In this document: piece after piece, positions 1-8,657 of the stretch
Layout of the letters: each line of letters begins with the position of its first letter
How positions within the stretch are numbered: position 1 is the first letter of the stretch
From: Streptomyces sp. H39-S7
GTDB lineage: Bacteria > Actinomycetota > Actinomycetes > Streptomycetales > Streptomycetaceae
DNA: 64,000 bases
Reading direction: 5' to 3'
Assembly (NCBI RefSeq): GCF_027158205.1
Contig: NZ_JAPVLU010000037.1
Span: forward strand, 1 to 64,000
Program-made: the position numbers and the translations under genes
Notes under the pieces: model-generated
Database searches by the model: none
What the model was told of the DNA's origin: nothing
What the model saw: the letters and a program-made list of their open reading frames with translations, nothing else

Positions 1-2
1 CG

Positions 3-884
3 TCCGCAGCCGCCACCCCGCTCTCCGCGACGCCGTCGGCCCCGCCGGCCGCGACGCCCACCCCCTCCCGCAAGCCCGCCCCCACTCCCACCGCGACCGG
101 CACCCCGTCCCGGCAGCCGGTGCCCGCGGCCACCGTCCCCGTCGCGCGTTCGGCGAAGAAGGGCGTGGGCGTCTGGACGTTTCCCGGGGTGGACAAGGCG
201 CTGCAGCAGTCCGGCGCGAGCTGGTACTACACCTGGTCCACGCAGCACCAGGGGGTCGCGGGCTCCAGTACCGCGAACTTCGTGCCGATGATCTGGGGCG
301 CCGCCTCCGTCACCGACACCGCCCTGGCGCAGGCCCGCGCCGCCAGCCCCTACCTGCTGGGCTTCAACGAACCCGACATGGCCGAGCAGTCCAACATGAC
401 GGTGGAGCAGGCACTGTCCCTGTGGCCGCGGCTGGCCACGGCCGGCCGGACGCTCGGCAGCCCGGCCGTCGCCTACGGCGGCGACACCGCCGGTGGCTGG
501 CTCGACCGCTTCATGTCCGGGGCCTCCGCGCGCGGCTACCGGGTCGATTTCATCGCGCTGCACTGGTACGGCGGGGACTTCTCCACCCCCAACGCCGTCA
601 GCCAGCTGAAGTCGTATCTGCAGGCCGTCCACGACCGGTACCACAAGCCGATCTGGCTGACCGAGTACGCCCTGATCGACTTCTCGCACGGCACCCGCTT
701 CCCCACCCCCCAGCAGCAGGCATCCTTCGTCACCGCCTCCGCCTCCATGCTCGCGTCGCTGCCCTACCTGCAGCGCTACGCCTGGTTCGGCCTGCCGGCC
801 TCGGACACCGCGCCCAGCAGCGGCCTGTTCCGCAGCGGCGCCGTCGCGACGGAGGCGGGCCGGGCGTTCCGCGCCACGCGCTGA
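3..884 (+). CDS. Secreted GH128-like glycoside hydrolase (5' partial)
   Basis: The reading frame is open to the left edge, so the signal peptide and true start lie outside. The first 40 or so visible codons are an Ala/Pro/Thr/Ser-rich linker, followed by a catalytic core matching the 'glycosyl hydrolase catalytic core' family (GH128, endo-beta-1,3-glucanases). Visible family marks are GFNEPD (candidate acid/base Glu, about nt 358-375), the LHWYGG strand and WLTEYA (candidate nucleophile Glu, about nt 655-672), with a C-terminal aromatic YAWFGL segment. The linker suggests an exported enzyme with an upstream carbohydrate-binding or low-complexity region. Exact substrate is inferred from family only. 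Confidence 0.8.
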   Translation, partial: SAAATPLSATPSAPPAATPTPSRKPAPTPTATGTPSRQPVPAATVPVARSAKKGVGVWTFPGVDKALQQSGASWYYTWSTQHQGVAGSSTANFVPMIWGAASVTDTALAQARAASPYLLGFNEPDMAEQSNMTVEQALSLWPRLATAGRTLGSPAVAYGGDTAGGWLDRFMSGASARGYRVDFIALHWYGGDFSTPNAVSQLKSYLQAVHDRYHKPIWLTEYALIDFSHGTRFPTPQQQASFVTASASMLASLPYLQRYAWFGLPASDTAPSSGLFRSGAVATEAGRAFRATR

Positions 885-932
885 AGCGCCGAAGCGCGGC
901 GGGCGGGTGGCGCACTGGGTACTGTCGGAGGC

Positions 933-1877
933 ATGGCAGCACAGTTCGTACGGGAGACGGGCACCAAGGGCGAGTTCACCCGGCAGGCGAACCGCTTCAC
1001 CGACCGGATCACCGCCGACGGTTCGAGCGGCCGCACGGCTGAGGCGGGCCGCTACCGGCTGGTCGTCTCGCTCGCCTGCCCCTGGGCGCACCGCGCGATC
1101 ATCGTGCGGCGGCTGCTCGGCCTGGAGGACACGATCAGCCTGGGTGTGGTCGATCCGATCCGTGACGAGCGGGGATGGCGTTTCACGCTCGACGAGGGCG
1201 ACCGCGATCCGGTGCTCGGGATCGGCCTCCTCTCCGAGGCGTACCTGCGGACGGATCCGGGGTACGAGGGCCGCGTCACCGTCCCGTCCCTGATCGACAC
1301 GGAGACCGGGACGGTCGTCACCAACGACTACCCGCGGATCACCCTCGACCTCGAGACCGAATGGAGCGCGTTCCACCGGCCGGGAGCGCCCGACCTCTAT
1401 CCGGCGGACCTGCGCCCCGAGATCGACGCGATCGGCGACGAGCTGTTCCGTGACGTGAACAACGGGGTGTACCGGTGCGGGTTCGCCGCCTCCCAGGAGG
1501 CGTACGAGCAGGCGTACGACGCTCTGTTCGACCGGCTGGACGCGCTCACCGACCGGCTGGCGGGACAGCGGTACCTCGTCGGCGACCGGATCACCGAAGC
1601 GGACGTGCGGTTCTTCACGACGCTGGTGCGGTTCGACGCGGTCTACCACAACCACTTCAAGTGCAACCGGAACAAGCTCACCGAGAACCCGGTGCTGTGG
1701 GCCTACGCCCGCGACCTCTTCCAGACCCCGGGCTTCGGCGACACGGTCGACTTCGACCACATCAAGCGCCACTACTACGCCACCCACGAGCAGCTGAACC
1801 CGTCCCGCATCGTGCCCAAGGGCCCCGACCCGTCCGGCTGGGCCACCCCGCACGGCCGCGAGGCACTCGGGGCCTGA
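933..1877 (+). CDS. Xi-class glutathione transferase / glutathionyl-hydroquinone reductase-like
   Basis: 314 aa. The N-terminal thioredoxin-like half carries the Xi-class motif SLACPWAHR with the catalytic Cys at residue 49; the C-terminal helical GST domain includes the aromatic-rich segment around VYHNHFKCN typical of ECM4/YqjG enzymes. Relatives reductively remove glutathione from glutathionyl-hydroquinones. Streptomyces use mycothiol rather than glutathione, so the physiological thiol may be different (inference). The ATG at 933 follows GGAGG in TCGGAGGC. The gene stands alone, with a GNAT gene 32 nt downstream on the same strand. Confidence 0.85.
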   Translation: MAAQFVRETGTKGEFTRQANRFTDRITADGSSGRTAEAGRYRLVVSLACPWAHRAIIVRRLLGLEDTISLGVVDPIRDERGWRFTLDEGDRDPVLGIGLLSEAYLRTDPGYEGRVTVPSLIDTETGTVVTNDYPRITLDLETEWSAFHRPGAPDLYPADLRPEIDAIGDELFRDVNNGVYRCGFAASQEAYEQAYDALFDRLDALTDRLAGQRYLVGDRITEADVRFFTTLVRFDAVYHNHFKCNRNKLTENPVLWAYARDLFQTPGFGDTVDFDHIKRHYYATHEQLNPSRIVPKGPDPSGWATPHGREALGA

Positions 1878-1909
1878 AGCCGCTCCGATTCCCGTGTGAG
1901 GATGGCGCC

Positions 1910-2359
1910 ATGGTGGAGATCAGTCCCTTGCGTCCCTGGGACCGGGTGAGGTGGGAAGCGCTGGCGCGCGGTTACAAGGCGTTCTACGAGACGGTGGTGC
2001 CCGACGCGGGGTACGAGGAGACGTGGCAGCGGCTCATCAACGGCGGTGAGCTGTACGGGATCGCCGCGCGGGTGGACGGCGAGGTCGTCGGCATCGCGCA
2101 CTACCTGTTCCACGCCAACGTCTGGTCGGCCGGCGCCTGTTATCTGCAGGATCTGTACGTCGACGAGGCGGCGCGGGGCCGGGGGGCGGCGCGGGCCCTC
2201 ATCGAGCAGGTGGCCGACGCGGCGCGGGAACGCGGGGTGCCGCGGCTGTACTGGCACACCCAGCAGGGCAACGCCCAGGCCCGCGCGCTGTACGACAAGG
2301 TGGCGCGTTTCCGCGGATTCATCTGCTACGACGTGCCGCTCGACGAACCCCGGAACTGA
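1910..2359 (+). CDS. GNAT family N-acetyltransferase
   Basis: 149 aa, a single-domain GNAT. Motif A is readable as LQDLYVDEAARGRGAARALI (acetyl-CoA pyrophosphate loop RGRGAA), followed by a motif-B WHTQQGNAQARALYDKVA stretch, as in small-molecule or amino-acid acetyltransferases. The ATG at 1910 is preceded by GAGGATG purines and by the stop of the reductase gene 32 nt upstream, so the two may be cotranscribed. Substrate cannot be read from the sequence. Confidence 0.85.
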   Translation: MVEISPLRPWDRVRWEALARGYKAFYETVVPDAGYEETWQRLINGGELYGIAARVDGEVVGIAHYLFHANVWSAGACYLQDLYVDEAARGRGAARALIEQVADAARERGVPRLYWHTQQGNAQARALYDKVARFRGFICYDVPLDEPRN

Positions 2360-2491
2360 CAGTCACCGTTCCTGTTTGACGGTACGTGTCCGGCCGCGCA
2401 CACCGTGCTGAGCTGGGAATCCCGCAGGACCTGAGTGTTTCTGCAGTGTGAACGTACACGGTCATCACCTTCCGCCTGAGGAGGTGATGAC

Positions 2492-2575
2492 ATGAAGAAG
2501 ATCACTGTCCGCAAGAACGGCCCGGTCAAGCTGACCTCGGCTTCGTCCCAGTACGGGACCTGGCCCTTCTGCTGA
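2492..2575 (+). CDS. 27-residue precursor/signal peptide of the RRE-M50-TPR locus
   Basis: Small gene with a near-perfect ribosome site (GAGGAGGTG) 5-8 nt before the ATG. The 27-aa product begins MKKITVRKNGPVKL (basic, strand-forming leader-like part) and ends TSASSQYGTWPFC, a hydrophobic/aromatic tail with a terminal Cys. This leader/core division, and the next gene starting 73 nt downstream with an RRE-like domain fused to a membrane metalloprotease, are what is expected of a ribosomally made peptide that is recognised and cleaved. There is no cyclodehydratase, lanthionine synthetase, radical SAM or P450 gene nearby, so the modification, if any, is unknown. It could instead be an unmodified signalling peptide. 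Gene reality is well supported by the ribosome site and context; function is inference. Confidence 0.7.
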   Translation: MKKITVRKNGPVKLTSASSQYGTWPFC

Positions 2576-2593
2576 TCCGAGTTCCGCTGTTGG

Positions 2594-2623
2594 CCCGTGC
2601 GCGGGAAGCCTCCCGTGCGCGGG
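2594..2623 (+). terminator. Stable hairpin between peptide gene and maturation genes
   Basis: CCCGTGCGCGGGA and TCCCGTGCGCGGG pair over 13 bp (two G-U) around an AGCC loop; one more G-C and a G-U pair can extend the base. No T-tract follows, so it is more likely a partial terminator or RNA-processing/stability element that raises peptide mRNA relative to the downstream enzyme genes, as is common in RiPP operons. Confidence 0.6.
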
Positions 2624-2648
2624 CTCAGGCCGTCGCAGGAGACGTGTG

Positions 2649-3827
2649 ATGACAGCACCGCATCCGGAATTCCATGAACTGACCTTCGTGGCCGAACGCG
2701 ACGAGGTCACGGTGGGACGCCCGGACATCGAGTCCTACGTGACGTTCCCGGCGGACGGCGCCGAACTGCTGCGACGCCTCATGGACGGCATGGAGACGAC
2801 CGCCGCGGCCCACTGGTACGAGCAGACCTACGGCGAACCGGTCGACATCACCGACTTCCTCAGCACCCTCGACGACTGCGGCTTCGTCCGCACCGAGGGC
2901 GAGGCCACCGCCCGTCCGGCCGTCGTGCGCCATCAGCGCCTGGGGCGGTGGCTGTTCTCCCCGCCGGCCTGGATCGTCTTCGCCGCGCTGACCGCCGCCG
3001 GAATCGTCGCGATGGTCCGCGAGCCGCAGGCGCGCCCGCACCCCCACGCGATCTTCCTGGCGGACTCGCTGCTGCTCACCCAACTCGTCCTGCTGCTGGG
3101 CCAGATACCGGGTCTGCTGTGGCACGAGTCGTTCCATGTCCTGGCCGCCCGCCGGCTCGGCGTCGGATCCCGGATGACCGTCGGGCGCCGGATGTACTTC
3201 CTCGTCCTGGAGACCCATCTCGACGGCCTGCTCGGCGTACCGGGCCGGCGCCGCTACCTGCCCTTCACCGCCGGAGTCCTCGCCGACGTCCTGCTCTTCT
3301 CGGCCCTGACGGTGGCCGCCGCGGCCGACGCCGCCTCCGGCGGCCTGTCCTGGCCGGGCCGCCTCGCCCTGGCGTTCGCCTTCCCCACCCTGTTCAGGAT
3401 CGCCTGGCAGTTCTTCTTCTTCCTGCGCACCGACCTCTACTACATGGTGACGACGGTGCTGGGCTGCACGGACCTGCACGAAGCGGCGACCGCCCGGCTG
3501 CGCGGGCAGTGGCGGTGGGTGCCCGGGGTGCGCCCCCGGCCGGCCGACGCCGGGCCCTGGTCACCGCGCGACGCCGCCGTGGCGCGCTGGTACGCGCCCG
3601 CGATGATCGGCGGCGTCATCCTGCTGCTCGGCTGGGCGGCCCTCGCCATCATTCCGGCGCTGGTGGAGTTCGCGGACCGGATGGCCGCCGGGCTGACCGG
3701 CGACGGCGGCACCGACCCGCGCTTCTGGGACTCCGTCGGCTCCGCGACCCTGATCCTCGCCCAATTCGCCCTGCCGTTCCTCCTGCCGGCCAGGAAGAGC
3801 GCCCGCAGAGAGGAACGTCCCCTATGA
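2649..3827 (+). CDS. PqqD/RRE-like domain fused to M50-type membrane metalloprotease
   Basis: 392 aa. Residues 1 to about 90 look like a winged PqqD-like peptide-recognition domain (FPADGAELLRRLMDGM, then DITDFLSTLDDCGFV). After this come membrane segments around 97-120, 135-157, 200-225 and 325-345. The second includes LLWHESFHVLAARRLG, an HExxH zinc motif (H159-H163) in a membrane context as in site-2/M50 proteases; the later FLRTDLYYMVTTVLGCTDL segment resembles PqqD-M50 proteins in peptide-maturation loci. Likely role: bind the leader of the 27-aa peptide and cleave it in or at the membrane. ATG at 2649 is chosen over the adjacent GTG at 2646 because GGAGA lies 7 nt upstream. It overlaps the TPR gene by ATGA, so the two are translationally coupled. 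Confidence 0.75.
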   Translation: MTAPHPEFHELTFVAERDEVTVGRPDIESYVTFPADGAELLRRLMDGMETTAAAHWYEQTYGEPVDITDFLSTLDDCGFVRTEGEATARPAVVRHQRLGRWLFSPPAWIVFAALTAAGIVAMVREPQARPHPHAIFLADSLLLTQLVLLLGQIPGLLWHESFHVLAARRLGVGSRMTVGRRMYFLVLETHLDGLLGVPGRRRYLPFTAGVLADVLLFSALTVAAAADAASGGLSWPGRLALAFAFPTLFRIAWQFFFFLRTDLYYMVTTVLGCTDLHEAATARLRGQWRWVPGVRPRPADAGPWSPRDAAVARWYAPAMIGGVILLLGWAALAIIPALVEFADRMAAGLTGDGGTDPRFWDSVGSATLILAQFALPFLLPARKSARREERPL

Positions 3828-5947
3828 GCAGCAACCGCCAGACGCCCCGCCACCGCTGGCTCAGCGGACCCGACCGCACGGTGCGGGTGGCGACGGCCGG
3901 AGAACTCGCCGCCCCCGGGCACCTCACCACCGTCGACAGCCACCGACGGCTGCGCGGACCGTACACCGCGGCGGGCAGCCTGCTGCGCGCCATCGTGCCC
4001 GACGTGCTGCGGAGCAGACCCGCGCTCGTCGCCCGGCACGCCATTGAGATCCTTTCGGTCGCGCCCGAACTGCAGGACATCGTCGACGCGCCACCGCAGA
4101 CGCTGACGTCCCTGGCGTCGCCGACCGAACGGACCCGGTACTACTCGCCCCTGCGCACCCGCAGGATCGCCCATGGACTCACCGAGTTCCTCAACGCGTG
4201 GGCCCAGGAGGCCGGTACGACCGCAGGCCGCCCGCAACTGGTCCTGTTCGACAACCTGCACGCCGCCGACCCCACCGACCAGGAGCTGATCGCGGTCCTG
4301 CTGCGCCGCGCCAGGACCGAGGTCCTCACCATCGCGATCGGCACCAGCTCCGCCCCGGACCTCCCCGAGACCCTGGCGCGGGAACTGGACCGCCACGCGC
4401 TGCGCACCGAGCTGCCGGCCGCGTCCGCGGCACCCGACCCCCGTGTCCCGAACGAACTCCTCCAGGCGTACATCACCTCCGACGGCACCAGCGACAACCC
4501 GGCCGAGGCGGCCGCCTACCGGAACGCCGACCCGCGGGTGCGCGCAGGACTGCACCGCGTCCGCGCCGTCGAACTGGAGGAGGACGGTGCCTGGAGCCTG
4601 CGGCTCGGCGCCATCGCCTACCACCGCGCGCACGCGGGCGCCCGGACCGACGACGAGTGCCGCGACCTGCTGACCGCCGCCGACTACTGCCTCCGGATGG
4701 GCTACTACGACGCGGCCATCGAGCTCGCCGGCCAGGGCCGGGAGAGCTTCGACCCGGTGGAGCGGGAGCGGCTGTACTGCGTGGCCGGCGGCAAGACGGC
4801 CCAGGCGCTGGGCGCGCTGGGACGCACCGTCGAGGCCGAGGCGATCTACCGGGAGCTGCGCGGCCGGTACACCGACCCGGTGGTGCACATGGTCTCCAGC
4901 TATGCCCTGGCCATGCTGTACACGCGGATCCACCCCGAGGAGCTGCTGGACCCGGACCTGGCCAAGCAGTACGTCAACAACTCCATCGCCATCGCCCAGC
5001 AGCTGCCCGACCCCGCCGAGCGCGCCTTCCACACGGTCTTCCACCAGAACGGACTGGCCCTGGTCGAACTGCGCCGGGGCCACCCCGAGACCGCCCTGCG
5101 GCTGGTCACCGAGGGACTCGCCCGGCTGGACCGCGAGCTGGAGGCGGGGGCGCACTCACTGCACCGCTCGGTACTGCTGCACAACCGGGCCCAGGTGAAC
5201 GTGGCCCTGGGACGGCTGGACGACGCACTGGAGGACTTCGACGGGGTCCTCGCCCTCGACCCGTACTACCCCGAGTACTACTGCGACCGTGCCGCGCTGC
5301 AGTACAGGCGGGGTGATCTGGAGGCGGCGCTCGCCGACTACGACACGGCCGCCACCCTCACCCCGCCCATCCACGAGCTGTACTACAACCGGGCCGACGC
5401 CCGAGCGGCCGCCGGGGACACCGACGGCGCACTGAGCGACCTGCGGTACGTGCTGGAGCTCGAACCCGACTACCTCGCCGCACGGGTCAACCTCGTCTCC
5501 CTGCTCATCGACGCGGGCGACACGGACCTCGCCGCCGTCCACCTCGCGCAGGGCCTGGAACTGCACCCGGACGAACCGGACCTGCTGTGCACGCGGGGAC
5601 TGCTCGCCATGGAGCGGGACGACGCGGCCGAAGCCCTGCGCGCCTTCGACGCGGCGCTCGCCGCCGACCCGCTGCGCTCGGCGGCGCTGGCCAACCGCGC
5701 CGTCCTGCACTACGAGGCCGGTGACCACGCCGCGGCCGTCGAGGACCTGACCCGCGCCCTGGCGGTGTCCGGGGACGACGCCGATCTGCTGTACAACCGC
5801 GGCTACGCCCATCAGGCGGCCGGAAGTTGGCGGTCCGCCATCGCGGACTACCGGCGGGCCCTGGACCTGACCGGGGCCGACCGCGACGCGATCGAGTGCC
5901 AACTCGCCGAGTGCCAGACCGCCCTCGCGGTCGCGGTCGCGGGCTGA
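3824..5947 (+). CDS. Large TPR protein with degenerate STAND/AAA-like N-terminus
   Basis: 707 aa. Residues 40-200 resemble the NTPase part of AAA/STAND regulators, with a Walker-B-like strand LVLFDNLHAADPTDQEL, but no GxxxxGK[ST] P-loop is present, so it probably does not hydrolyse ATP. Residues of about 235-700 are a run of tetratricopeptide repeats (for example LYCVAGGKTAQALGALGRTV; YYNRADARAAAGDTDGALSD; LYNRGYAHQAAGSWRSAIAD). No HTH domain or membrane segment is visible. TPR solenoids bind peptides, so this may be a cytosolic partner or receptor for the small peptide, or a scaffold for its maturation (inference). Start overlaps the stop of the M50 gene. Confidence 0.75.
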   Translation: MSSNRQTPRHRWLSGPDRTVRVATAGELAAPGHLTTVDSHRRLRGPYTAAGSLLRAIVPDVLRSRPALVARHAIEILSVAPELQDIVDAPPQTLTSLASPTERTRYYSPLRTRRIAHGLTEFLNAWAQEAGTTAGRPQLVLFDNLHAADPTDQELIAVLLRRARTEVLTIAIGTSSAPDLPETLARELDRHALRTELPAASAAPDPRVPNELLQAYITSDGTSDNPAEAAAYRNADPRVRAGLHRVRAVELEEDGAWSLRLGAIAYHRAHAGARTDDECRDLLTAADYCLRMGYYDAAIELAGQGRESFDPVERERLYCVAGGKTAQALGALGRTVEAEAIYRELRGRYTDPVVHMVSSYALAMLYTRIHPEELLDPDLAKQYVNNSIAIAQQLPDPAERAFHTVFHQNGLALVELRRGHPETALRLVTEGLARLDRELEAGAHSLHRSVLLHNRAQVNVALGRLDDALEDFDGVLALDPYYPEYYCDRAALQYRRGDLEAALADYDTAATLTPPIHELYYNRADARAAAGDTDGALSDLRYVLELEPDYLAARVNLVSLLIDAGDTDLAAVHLAQGLELHPDEPDLLCTRGLLAMERDDAAEALRAFDAALAADPLRSAALANRAVLHYEAGDHAAAVEDLTRALAVSGDDADLLYNRGYAHQAAGSWRSAIADYRRALDLTGADRDAIECQLAECQTALAVAVAG

Positions 5948-6043
5948 CGGCGCGGGGCGCCTGATCCGTCCGGCGCCTCCCGGGTCGTACGGTGGAGAAA
6001 GTGATGATGTGACACCTTTCTCCACCGGAACCGGGATGACGCC

Positions 6044-6661
6044 ATGTGCTGGAGCGCGACCGCCGACCTCGTGGCAGGTTCCGGTATCGCCGCGATCGGG
6101 GTGGCCTGTGTGGCGCGGGTACGGCGGGTCCGCGATCTGCCGATCGCGGCGCTGCCGCTGCTGTTGGGCGTCCACCAGGTCATCGAGTCCGTCGTCTGGC
6201 GTTCGCACGGCGACGCGGAGCCGGCGATCACGGCCTGGGCCGTCATCGCCCTGCCGGTGCTGCCGTTCTGGGTGCCGTTCGGAGTGCTGCTCGCCGCGCC
6301 CAGGAGCGCTCGGCGGCAGCTGCTGATCCCGGCCGCCGTGGGCCTGGTCACCGCCGTCACGCTCGCCTACCTCCTCGCCACCCGCCCCGTGAACGCCATC
6401 ATCCGCGGGCACACCGTCGGCTACGGCATCGACCTGCCGCGATCGTCGCTGATCATCGCGGGCTATCTCGTCGCCACCATCGGTTCCCTGCTGCTGAGCG
6501 GCGACCGGTGGCTGCGGCTGCTCGGCGGACTCGTCGCGGCCGGGGCGCTGATCTGCCTGATGGCGTGGCGGTTGGAGTTCGTCTCCACCTGGTGCGCCTT
6601 CGCGGCCGCCGCCTCCGTCGTCATCCTCGCCTGGGTGCCCCGCAGGCCCGCCGGCCCATGA
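6044..6661 (+). CDS. DUF6629-type integral membrane protein
   Basis: 205 aa starting MCWSATADLVAG, the characteristic N-terminus of DUF6629 proteins common in Streptomyces. About seven hydrophobic helices are visible (for example IAAIGVACVARV, AVIALPVLPFWVPFGVLL, LIIAGYLVATIGSLLL). Function is unknown in the family. It lies 96 nt after the TPR gene, in the same direction, and may be an independent unit. Confidence 0.75.
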   Translation: MCWSATADLVAGSGIAAIGVACVARVRRVRDLPIAALPLLLGVHQVIESVVWRSHGDAEPAITAWAVIALPVLPFWVPFGVLLAAPRSARRQLLIPAAVGLVTAVTLAYLLATRPVNAIIRGHTVGYGIDLPRSSLIIAGYLVATIGSLLLSGDRWLRLLGGLVAAGALICLMAWRLEFVSTWCAFAAAASVVILAWVPRRPAGP

Positions 6662-6680
6662 GACTTGGCGCGGGCGAACG

Positions 6681-6719
6681 CCGGAAGGCCCCCGCACCGT
6701 GCGTGCGGGGACCTTCCGG
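6681..6719. terminator. Bidirectional terminator
   Basis: Long inverted repeat CCGGAAGG-CCCCGCA / TGCGGGG-CCTTCCGG in the 75-nt space between the convergent DUF6629 and snapalysin genes. Confidence 0.8.
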
Positions 6720-6736
6720 GCGTCAGGCGGGACGGA

Positions 6737-7396
6737 TCAGCCGCGTGCCGCGATCCCGGCGGCCAGGCCGTTGACCCACAGCCGGTCCACGCGGGCGCGT
6801 TCCGTCGCGTTGGGAACCTGGTTGCGGCAGGAGGTGCCGGGGCCGCCGCCCGACATCAGTTCGCTGCACGGGCCCGAGTAGTGGTCCGGGAGGCCGAGCA
6901 CGTGCCCGGTCTCGTGGGCGACGACCCGGGTCGAGTCGTACTGCTGGTTCTGCCGGTAGTCCAGGAAGATGTAGCCGTTGCCGTGTCCGTCGGTGCTGGC
7001 GTACGAACCCTGGCTGGAGTTGCCCTCGTAGTAGGCGAAGTCCGCGTTGCTGCCTTCCGCCAGCTTCACGTTCTTCTCCGCGGAGTTCCAGATCTGCGCA
7101 CTGCGCGATATCTGGGACCGGAACGAGGGCGCGTTGCCGGTGCTGTAGATCAGCGTGACGGTCTGCAGGGCCGGGTTGGCCGCGCGCTTGGCCGCGACCG
7201 ACCGCTGGACCGCTTCGAAGAACGCCTTGTTGGCAGCCGCGTTCTCGTTCGATCCGGCATAGGCGGCGTAGGACGCCGAGGCCTCGGCCGCGGAACGGTC
7301 CGCCTGGGGGGCGGCGGCGATGGCGGGCACGGTGCCCAGGCTCGCAGCGAGGCCGATGCCCAGCACTGCCGAGAGCAGCACCTTGGGGTATCGCAT
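6737..7396 (-). CDS. snpA: Snapalysin (M7 small neutral protease), secreted
   Basis: 219-aa preproprotein. Signal peptide MRYPKVLLSAVLGIGLAASL ending near AIAAAP, a short propeptide, then the M7 domain. The zinc signature HETGHVLGLPDHYSG starts at about residue 161 (HExxHxxGxxD with the third ligand Asp), followed by CSELMSGG and a second Cys (SCRNQ), giving the two disulfide cysteines of snapalysins. The divergent LysR gene at 7655 reproduces the classic snpA-snpR pair, in which the LysR protein activates the protease gene. Confidence 0.95.
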   Translation of the reverse strand: MRYPKVLLSAVLGIGLAASLGTVPAIAAAPQADRSAAEASASYAAYAGSNENAAANKAFFEAVQRSVAAKRAANPALQTVTLIYSTGNAPSFRSQISRSAQIWNSAEKNVKLAEGSNADFAYYEGNSSQGSYASTDGHGNGYIFLDYRQNQQYDSTRVVAHETGHVLGLPDHYSGPCSELMSGGGPGTSCRNQVPNATERARVDRLWVNGLAAGIAARG

Positions 7397-7654
7397 GGGG
7401 GGTCTCCTTCTCCTCCGAGAAGCCGTCGGTCGCCGTCGGGTGGAGCTGAATTGGGGGGAACGGCGACCGGGGCTGGGGGATGAACTGCTGATGCCGGTGA
7501 GTGTGCGGGAGGCGCGCACCGCCGCGGATGATGTCAGGGGCCGATAGGCCGGGGACATCACCCGATCCGGGGGGTCGACTCGTAGGTGAAAGACGGGTAT
7601 TGCTGCGATTCGGGACCCTGGTGCGACGTACTGATGCCGCCATATCCTCCGCTC

Positions 7655-8641
7655 ATGGAGCTCGAGGTGAGGCACCTTCGCGCGCTGTGCGCCATCGCCG
7701 ATACCGGCAGTGTCCGCAAAGCGGCGCGGCAGCTGGGGATGACCCAGCCGTCCCTGACGACACAGCTCCGACGGATCGAGAGCGCGCTCGGCGGCCAGCT
7801 GTTCTCCCGGGAGCGCACGGGCAGCCGCCCGACGCCGCTGGGCCGGACCGTGCTCTGCCGGGCGCGGCCCCTCGTCGCCGAGATGAACACGCTGGTGGCC
7901 GAGACGAAGGCGGCCGTGATCAGGGCCGCGGGGCCGCACCTGCGGATCGGCGGCACGGCGAGCCGCGCCATGGCCGGCTGGGTCAGCAGGGTGCACGCCC
8001 GGCTGCCGGACTCGGAGACCACGATCCGGGTGGACGTGTCGGCCAACGCGCTGCTGCAGATGGTCGCGTTGAACCAGCTCGACGTCGCGTTCGTCCACGA
8101 GGTCGAGGGCGCGCCGCTCCGCATCCCGGACGGTCTCGAACGGCGGGTCCTGGTCGCGCGGGAACCGCAGTTCATCGCCCTGCACGCGCACCATCCGGCC
8201 GCGCGCAAGAGCGTGGTGTCGCTGTCGGACGTCGCGGGCGACCGCTGGATGGTCGACCCGAGCGTCGACGGCGAGTGGGACGGTGTCCAGCGGGCGCTAC
8301 GCGCGTCGGGGTTCACGCCGCGCGTTGCGTACGGGGACTATCTCACCGCCGCCGACATGGTCGCCGCCGGTGAGGCGGTCGCGCCCTGCCAGCCGACCTC
8401 GCAGCCCCGGCACGGCATGGCCATCCGGCCGCTGCGCGGCGACCCGATAGCGGTCGAACTCTTCATGGCCTCCCGGGCGCTGCCCGAAGGCTCCGCCGGG
8501 GTCGACGCGCTCTACTCCGACCTGGTGGCGGCCTACCGGGAGGCGGCCGCCGCGGCCACCACGTACCGGCAGTGGCTGGCCAGGAACAACAGACCGCTGC
8601 TGCACGAGGACGAGCTGTCGCGCACCGCCGGCTGCGCCTGA
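7655..8641 (+). CDS. LysR regulator, probable activator of snapalysin
   Basis: 328 aa; N-terminal LysR HTH (MELEVRHLRALCAIADTGSV, then RKAARQLGMTQPSLTTQLRRIE) and a C-terminal periplasmic-binding-like effector domain. The ATG at 7655 gives the canonical LysR N-terminus; a more upstream ATG (7634) adds only seven residues with no better ribosome site, and the mRNA may be nearly leaderless. The 258-nt divergent space to snpA should hold shared promoters and operator. Convergent with meaB, only 16 nt apart. Confidence 0.9.
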   Translation: MELEVRHLRALCAIADTGSVRKAARQLGMTQPSLTTQLRRIESALGGQLFSRERTGSRPTPLGRTVLCRARPLVAEMNTLVAETKAAVIRAAGPHLRIGGTASRAMAGWVSRVHARLPDSETTIRVDVSANALLQMVALNQLDVAFVHEVEGAPLRIPDGLERRVLVAREPQFIALHAHHPAARKSVVSLSDVAGDRWMVDPSVDGEWDGVQRALRASGFTPRVAYGDYLTAADMVAAGEAVAPCQPTSQPRHGMAIRPLRGDPIAVELFMASRALPEGSAGVDALYSDLVAAYREAAAAATTYRQWLARNNRPLLHEDELSRTAGCA

Positions 8642-8657
8642 CGCCGCCGGAACAGGC

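Noticed and set aside
2360..2491. TTGACG-17-CACACC as promoter of the peptide gene
   Set aside because: The -10 match is poor and no supporting element is present; the real promoter cannot be placed from sequence alone.
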